A stretch of 64,000 nt of DNA from Phil1 sp964612925 (GTDB lineage Bacteria; Bacillota; Clostridia; Christensenellales; CAG-138), in the NCBI GenBank assembly GCA_964612925.1, contig CAZTFU010000004.1, positions 25,933 to 89,932 of the forward strand, written 5' to 3'. Shown one piece after another: positions 59,930 through 64,000 of the stretch (positions are counted from its first letter, which is position 1; the number at the start of each line of letters is the position of its first letter). The translations under genes were made by a program, and so were the position numbers. A model generated the notes under the pieces. The model worked only from the letters and a program-made list of their open reading frames with translations, did no database searches and was not told where the DNA came from.

Positions 59930-60661
59930 ATGGAAAGACAACATATACACAATCGCTACATTGAGCTTTGCAAAAAATACGGAATTTTCGCCGTTATTAC
60001 AAATGTAAATGATGCATCTGCCCCCGCATACGAGCTTACGGCCGATAATTCGATTCACAGCATAGTGCTGAATGATGCTAAAATAGATGCGTCCATGTAC
60101 GAATCATTTTTGGCATATGCTGTTTCACTGTTGCTGCTGCCAAGGCTTGTTCTGACAACGGAGCGGCTTATAATAAGGCGGTTTTGCATGGATGATGCCG
60201 AAGCATGCTTTGCATTCATGTCGGATGCGCAGGGAATGTATTTGGACGGATGTAAGCCGTTCACCTCCATGGACGATTCTTTTTGGGATAGAATGAATTT
60301 GTTTGAAAAACGGGACGGACAATATGTGATCGCGCTCAAGGCTACCGGCGAAGTTATCGGAACCATAAATGTATTCGATGATGATTCAAGGGCAGTTTCG
60401 GCAAAGGAAATCGGCTATGCCATTGCTCCAAAGCACAGGCGTAAGGGATATGCATTTGAAGCAATATCTGCGGTTGTGGATTTATTAAGAAAGGATTTGC
60501 TGTTTGAAATGGTGGTGGCGGGTGTTTTACCCGAAAACATCCCTTCCGCAAAGTTGCTTGAAAAGCTGGGATTTACCGGCGAAGGCATTCGCCATAAGGC
60601 GTTTTGGCATGAGGGGCTTGATAAGCCCGTGGATTTAATCTATTACTATATCGACCGCTAA
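59930..60661 (+). CDS. GNAT acetyltransferase with N-terminal extension
   Basis: 243 residues. The C-terminal 160 residues are a GNAT domain of the RimJ/RimL type: LVLTTERLIIRRFCMDDAEA, GTINVFDDDSR, IGYAIAPKHRRKGYAFEAIS (acetyl-CoA loop Q/RxxGxA as RRKGYA) and AKLLEKLGFTGEGIRHKAFW. The first 80 residues (MERQHIHNRYIELCKKYGIF) form a separate small domain that I do not recognise. Start ATG 59930 has AAGGAGAG upstream; the longer frame to 59843 overlaps the tRNA terminator. The substrate is unknown. Confidence 0.8.
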   Translation: MERQHIHNRYIELCKKYGIFAVITNVNDASAPAYELTADNSIHSIVLNDAKIDASMYESFLAYAVSLLLLPRLVLTTERLIIRRFCMDDAEACFAFMSDAQGMYLDGCKPFTSMDDSFWDRMNLFEKRDGQYVIALKATGEVIGTINVFDDDSRAVSAKEIGYAIAPKHRRKGYAFEAISAVVDLLRKDLLFEMVVAGVLPENIPSAKLLEKLGFTGEGIRHKAFWHEGLDKPVDLIYYYIDR

Positions 60662-60668
60662 AGCGCAC

Positions 60669-60704
60669 GGGCACAGGCGTGGTTCGCCTGTGCCCCGCTA
60701 TTAT
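60669..60704. terminator. terminator between convergent genes
   Basis: Perfect 11-bp stem GGGCACAGGCG (60669-60679) with CGCCTGTGCCC (60685-60695). The T-run on the plus strand is interrupted (GCTATTATTCTT), so strength is moderate. Confidence 0.6.
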
Positions 60705-61126
60705 TCTTCTTTTTCACGATTGCACATTACAAAAAGGGCTGCCGCGATTATTAGCATTGCCAAATCGCCGCCAAAGCCGCCCGAACTGAATACGGAACGG
60801 AGAAGAAGCAGCATGGCGTCACCGTTCTCGGCGGCTATCGGAACAAGCTGCAAAACGGTTTTAAGTAAGCTTGCGATAAATATAAGCGCGGCCATGATAA
60901 GCAAAATATATCGCCGTTTTATTGGCGGCCGCTTTAGGCACATAAGCACGCTGAGCACGGTCATTATAAGACGGTGCAGAAGCATGTAACGCTGAGATGC
61001 GGTTCCGTGCAAAATGCAATCCACTATGCCGCTACCGCTTGTGTACAGCTCCACGACCAAGTAAATCAGCATTGCGGCATATATTACCGTCAGCAAAACG
61101 GCAAGGAATTTAATAAGCTTTTGCAT
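60701..61126 (-). CDS. four-helix membrane protein of unknown function
   Basis: 141 residues with hydrophobic segments at about 5-28, 50-65, 72-92 and 118-136, short basic loops (LKRPPIKRRY) and a charged end (NREKEE). No family recognised. It has a strong GAGGAGG site and normal codon use, so it is likely real. No partner is suggested by its neighbours. Confidence 0.6.
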   Translation of the reverse strand: MQKLIKFLAVLLTVIYAAMLIYLVVELYTSGSGIVDCILHGTASQRYMLLHRLIMTVLSVLMCLKRPPIKRRYILLIMAALIFIASLLKTVLQLVPIAAENGDAMLLLLRSVFSSGGFGGDLAMLIIAAALFVMCNREKEE

Positions 61127-61393
61127 GGTTTATCCTCCTCTAAAAATGCTGTGTTGCGGCGGCTTACCCGCACTTTGATTTGCTTTCAAATAAGTATATT
61201 TCCCCTAACCCACCCTCTTATCTTGCGGCTGATGCCCGGTTGTGCCAAGTGCATTTGTGCGGTGTATAATGTGCAGTGTGACGGGTATTTTTGTGAAAAG
61301 GCGTCGTACCCCGACCCGCCGTATAGCTATGCCGACTCATTCTCAGTCGGCAGAGATAGCATCCGCATCCGCAAATAAGAAACCAATTTTTAT
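61127..61393. other. 267-bp gap with one small hairpin
   Basis: Contains GCCGACT (61331-61337) pairing with AGTCGGC (61345-61351). No T-run follows, so I do not call it a terminator. No credible gene or promoter was found in the rest. Confidence 0.35.
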
Positions 61394-61870
61394 TTATTTA
61401 AGCTGTGTATTCCAATTAAGCTTTTGTATGGTCGAATCAAGCTGCCTAAGCTCCTTCGCCTTTGCGTCGACTGTTTTTTGAATTGCGGCAACGTCAACCG
61501 TGGACAGTATGCGTATTTCCGTTTTTGAATAACGGTCTATGCGCTGACTTGCCTGCTGAAGAAAATCCCGCAAAATCGAATTTTCAAGGGACAGTGCATC
61601 CCGCTTTGCAAGAAGCTGTGTAAGGCTTTCTCCGTTTTCGGCAAACGTGTTGGAATTCGTTACGTTTATGCGGCAAATAAGCTCCTCATACGCACTGCAT
61701 TCCGCGCGGAGCTTTTCTATCAGGCGCAGCGGATCCTCCGCCGGGGTATCACCCTCCTGCACCTTCGCATTATCGTTAAGGCGGCTGTGAAGCTGTGCTA
61801 TGCGCGTTTTCATCTCGGCGCGCGTCTGCAACGCCTCCGCAAGTGACATTTCGGTATTTACGGCTGTCAT
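61394..61870 (-). CDS. DIP1984 family protein
   Basis: 158 residues, predicted almost entirely helical coiled coil. The sequence follows the DIP1984/DUF6847 pattern closely: MSLAEALQTRAEMKTRIAQL, NAKVQEGDTPAEDPLRLIEK, ELICRINVTNS, the central LTQLLAKRDALSLENSILRD, RYSKTEIRILSTVDVAAIQK and a last helix KAKELRQLDSTIQKLNW. Family function is not established; some members carry the name septicolysin without support. AGGAG precedes the ATG. Single gene, upstream of and divergent from metK. Confidence 0.85.
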   Translation of the reverse strand: MTAVNTEMSLAEALQTRAEMKTRIAQLHSRLNDNAKVQEGDTPAEDPLRLIEKLRAECSAYEELICRINVTNSNTFAENGESLTQLLAKRDALSLENSILRDFLQQASQRIDRYSKTEIRILSTVDVAAIQKTVDAKAKELRQLDSTIQKLNWNTQLK

Positions 61871-61937
61871 TTCGATTTAATCTCCTGCAAAAATATTATT
61901 TATATTATAGCATACTCCGCCGCACTATAACAGGGGG

Positions 61938-61966
61938 TTGACACAAAGGGCGCGCCGTGCTAACAT
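61938..61966 (+). promoter_or_regulatory. metK promoter
   Basis: Consensus TTGACA (61938-61943), 17-bp spacer, TAACAT (61961-61966), about 20 nt before the riboswitch aptamer. Confidence 0.7.
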
Positions 61967-61991
61967 ATGCGCTGTAAAAATGAATATATGC

Positions 61992-62126
61992 CTTATCAAG
62001 AGTGGTTGAGGGACGGGCCCTATGAAACCCGGCAACCTGCGTGCGCGCAAGGTGCCAATTCCCGCGGCATTAGCCGAAAGATGAGCGATACTCCTTCGTC
62101 TCGTTTTTCGCGGGGCGTTTTATTTT
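61992..62126 (+). promoter_or_regulatory. SAM-I (S-box) riboswitch with transcription terminator
   Basis: Aptamer 61992-62085 shows the class signature: CTTATCAAGAG, GGTTGAGGGACGGGCCC, GAAACCCGGCAACC, GGTGCCAATTCC and the closing GAAAGATGAG. The P1 stem pairs CTTATC with GATGAG. Expression platform: CGTCTCG (62097-62103) pairs with CGGGGCG (62111-62117), followed by TTTTATTTT, a terminator. The terminator's 5' arm can instead pair with the P1 3' strand (GAGCGA with TCGTCTC), an antiterminator. High SAM should stop transcription into metK. Confidence 0.95.
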
Positions 62127-62210
62127 GCCGTAAAGCAAAAAAGAATGCACTTCTCGCGAAACAACCGCGCCATGATTGGGCAGGATATACGAAACGGAGG
62201 TTTTATTTTT

Positions 62211-63374
62211 ATGAAAAAGCTTTTTACATCGGAATCGGTGACGGAAGGTCATCCCGACAAAGTGTGCGACATTTTAAGCGATACCGTGCTTGACGCTTAC
62301 CTTGCCGCAGATCCCGCCTCCCGCGTGGCATGCGAATGTGCGGCCACGACGGGTCTTGTGTTGGTGATGGGCGAAATAAGCTCTTCAGCGCGGGTGGACA
62401 TTGCGCCCCTTGTGCGCACTGCAATAAACGACATAGGATATACGGACAGTTCCTCGGGTTTCAGCGGGGACAGCTGTGCCGTGCTTGTTTCGCTTGATAC
62501 GCAATCCGCGGATATTGCGCTTGGCGTTGACCGTTCGCTTGAAGCAAAGCTGGGTGAAGAAGCGGATATGACCACCGGTGCAGGCGATCAGGGCATGATG
62601 TTCGGCTATGCAACGGATGAAACGGAAGAATACATGCCCATGCCAATTTACCTTGCTCACGCCCTAACACGCAGGCTCGGCGCATACCGCCGCGGCGGTG
62701 CGGACTTTATAAAGCCCGACGGAAAGGCTCAGGTGAGTGTTGTTTATGAAAACGGAGTCCCCGTGGGTGTGGATACGGTGCTTGTTTCAACTCAGCACAG
62801 TGCGGATGTTGACCAAGCCATGCTGAAGGATGCAATATACAATGAAGTTATACTTCCAACCGTTCCGCACGAACTTATGAACGAGTCAACGCGCATTTTG
62901 GTCAATCCCACGGGTAGGTTTGTTATAGGCGGGCCGCACGGGGACAGCGGACTTACGGGCCGCAAGATAATAGTGGATACATACGGCGGCTTTGCGCGGC
63001 ACGGCGGTGGCGCATTTTCAGGCAAGGACCCAACCAAGGTGGACAGAAGCGCGGCATACGCCGCACGCTATATTGCAAAGAACATAGTTGCAGCGGGCCT
63101 TGCCAAAAAGTGTGAATTGCAAATAGCTTATGCGATAGGCGTAGCGGAGCCGGTATCCGTCTCGATAGATACGTTCGGAACGGGTAAGGTTGCGGAGGAT
63201 AAACTGCTTGCCGCCGTGCGCCGCAGCTTTGACCTGAGGCCCGAAGCGATAATCCGCGCACTTGACCTGCGCCGCCCGATATACCGCCGCACGGCATCAT
63301 TCGGCCACTTCGGTGACCCGTCCATGCCGTGGGAACAGCTTGACCTTGCGGATAAGCTGAAGGAAGAGGTGTAA
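62211..63374 (+). CDS. metK: S-adenosylmethionine synthetase
   Basis: 387-residue cytosolic enzyme making SAM from Met and ATP. Conserved motifs: FTSESVTEGHPDKVCDILSD, TTGAGDQGMMFGYATDETEE, FVIGGPHGDSGLTGRKIIVD (Met/ATP loop) and GGGAFSGKDPTKVDRSAAYA. Start ATG 62211 is preceded by CGGAGG; an in-frame start at 62145 lies within the leader and is not used. Control by the SAM-I riboswitch upstream fits product feedback. Length is normal. Confidence 0.96.
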   Translation: MKKLFTSESVTEGHPDKVCDILSDTVLDAYLAADPASRVACECAATTGLVLVMGEISSSARVDIAPLVRTAINDIGYTDSSSGFSGDSCAVLVSLDTQSADIALGVDRSLEAKLGEEADMTTGAGDQGMMFGYATDETEEYMPMPIYLAHALTRRLGAYRRGGADFIKPDGKAQVSVVYENGVPVGVDTVLVSTQHSADVDQAMLKDAIYNEVILPTVPHELMNESTRILVNPTGRFVIGGPHGDSGLTGRKIIVDTYGGFARHGGGAFSGKDPTKVDRSAAYAARYIAKNIVAAGLAKKCELQIAYAIGVAEPVSVSIDTFGTGKVAEDKLLAAVRRSFDLRPEAIIRALDLRRPIYRRTASFGHFGDPSMPWEQLDLADKLKEEV

Positions 63375-63437
63375 GATAGCTCTGCACCGTTGGTTTTAAG
63401 GCTCATATGCAGTAGAAAAATCAACCATAATTTGTGT

Positions 63438-63484
63438 GGCGGCGAATCGACGGAATAATCATCGGCTTCGCCGCCTCGACTTTT
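63438..63484 (+). terminator. possible metK terminator
   Basis: 9-bp stem GGCGGCGAA (63438-63446) with TTCGCCGCC (63467-63475), 20-nt loop, then TCGACTTTTC. The weak T-run makes this uncertain. Confidence 0.5.
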
Positions 63485-63546
63485 CAAAAATCCTGTAAGA
63501 TTTCCTCATCTGCGAAGTCTTATAAGTGAAAGGAGGTGGTAGCGCA

Positions 63547-64000
63547 ATGGAGTTTGAAGAGATATATCAAACCTACTTCAAATCGGTATATCAATATATC
63601 AGGCGGCTTTCGGGCGATGAACATATTGCGGAGGAAATCACGGGTGAAACATTCTTCAAGGCGTTGAAGTCCATAGGCGATTTTCGTGGCGAATGCGATA
63701 TGCGAGTATGGCTCTGTCGTATTGCAAAAAATGCTTACTTTTCTTATCTGAAAAAGAACAGTAGAATTGTAAGCGTTGATGAAGTCGAGCTGACAAACAT
63801 AGCAGACCCCACATTTATTGAGGATCAAATCGGTATGCGGGATGATGCGCGGCAAATACGAATAATCCTGCACGATATTCCCGAACCATACAAAGAGGTT
63901 TTCATGTGGCGTGTGTTTGGGGAACTGTCTTTCAAAGAAATCGGTGATTTATATGGAAAAACGGACAACTGGGCCTGCGTTACCCACCACCGAGCAAGAA
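63547..64000 (+). CDS. ECF-type sigma-70 factor, 5' part (runs off the window)
   Basis: Frame open from ATG 63547 to the window end (151 codons seen). Region 2: MEFEEIYQTYFKSVYQYIRR, GDEHIAEEITGETFFKALK, then FRGECDMRVWLCRIAKNAYF; region 4: IPEPYKEVFMWRVFGELSFK followed by EIGDLYGKTDNWACVTHHRA, the DNA-binding helix. The acidic linker VDEVELTNIADPTFIEDQIG joins them. Its site AAAGGAGGTG is nearly a full anti-Shine-Dalgarno match. Base and codon usage are more AT-rich than in metK, suggesting an accessory or mobile region beginning here. An anti-sigma gene would be expected downstream. Confidence 0.88.
   Translation, partial: MEFEEIYQTYFKSVYQYIRRLSGDEHIAEEITGETFFKALKSIGDFRGECDMRVWLCRIAKNAYFSYLKKNSRIVSVDEVELTNIADPTFIEDQIGMRDDARQIRIILHDIPEPYKEVFMWRVFGELSFKEIGDLYGKTDNWACVTHHRAR

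Noticed and set aside
61331..61351. Hairpin as a terminator of the DIP1984-side gap
   Set aside because: 7-bp stem without a T-run on either strand.
1..64000. CRISPR array, prophage or rRNA operon
   Set aside because: No regularly spaced direct repeats, no phage structural or integrase genes and no rRNA sequence were found.

Overview
The window looks like a chromosomal stretch of an anaerobic, low-to-mid GC Clostridia (Bacillota), probably a gut organism. The signs are strong AGGAGG-type ribosome binding sites, sigma-A style promoters with 17-bp spacers, a class B sortase, an MreB/Mbl homologue, a Spo0A-type regulator, [FeFe]-hydrogenases with a sensory partner, a thiolase/CoA-transferase fermentation operon and a SAM-I (S-box) riboswitch before metK. 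Most genes use ATA heavily for Ile. I cannot name a genus. I see no prophage, CRISPR array or rRNA.

Layout. 1-5.3 kb: 3' end of a class B sortase, then a six-gene minus-strand operon (two diacylglycerol-kinase-like paralogues, a DUF5711-like protein, CvpA, an RlmI-like methyltransferase, a TSCPD protein). 5.4-9.0 kb: CcdA-like protein and a Na+/proline-type symporter divergent from a LysR regulator, with a dyad spanning both -35 boxes. 9.1-17.5 kb: cell-wall and isoprenoid genes (M23 protein, ispE, murC, alr), small conserved proteins, a hydrolase and a DppA-type aminopeptidase. 17.5-22.3 kb: a stack of palindromes, a DUF11 protein and a selenium-type group (selD, cysteine-desulfurase-like protein, LysR). 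22.4-30.7 kb: MreB/Mbl, Na+/phosphate symporter, a 282-bp MITE-like element, dus, MFS transporter, phosphotransferase. 30.8-36.7 kb: hydrogenase cassette (group-B-like hydrogenase, 2Fe-2S thioredoxin-fold protein, PAS-containing sensory hydrogenase, PP2C/SpoIIE phosphatase) and an M20 hydrolase. 37.5-40.1 kb: ctfA-ctfB-thl. 40.4-49.2 kb: ftsH, then a minus-strand block of two-component system, two GerMN lipoproteins and mnmA, and a Spo0A-like protein with a degenerate receiver. 49.3-53.3 kb: tRNA-Ala, an E2-like protein, a YbaK-domain protein, a U32 peptidase. 53.4-58.7 kb: complete branched-chain amino-acid ABC operon (livJHMGF order) headed by a 54-codon leader ORF and an attenuator-like terminator. 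58.7-64 kb: MBL-fold lipoprotein, tRNA-Leu, acetyltransferase, DIP1984 protein, SAM-I riboswitch/metK, and the start of an ECF sigma factor with a different base composition.

The strongest candidates for undescribed biology are the predicted Leu/Ile/Val attenuator before livJ (leader codons, antiterminator and terminator can all be drawn), the Spo0A-like regulator that lacks most receiver residues, several genes with TATAAT only 6-7 nt from the start codon (possible leaderless mRNAs), the hydrogenase sensing cassette, the shared operator between the LysR gene and the symporter, and the MITE-like element. All functional calls rest on reading motifs by eye; no database search was made.
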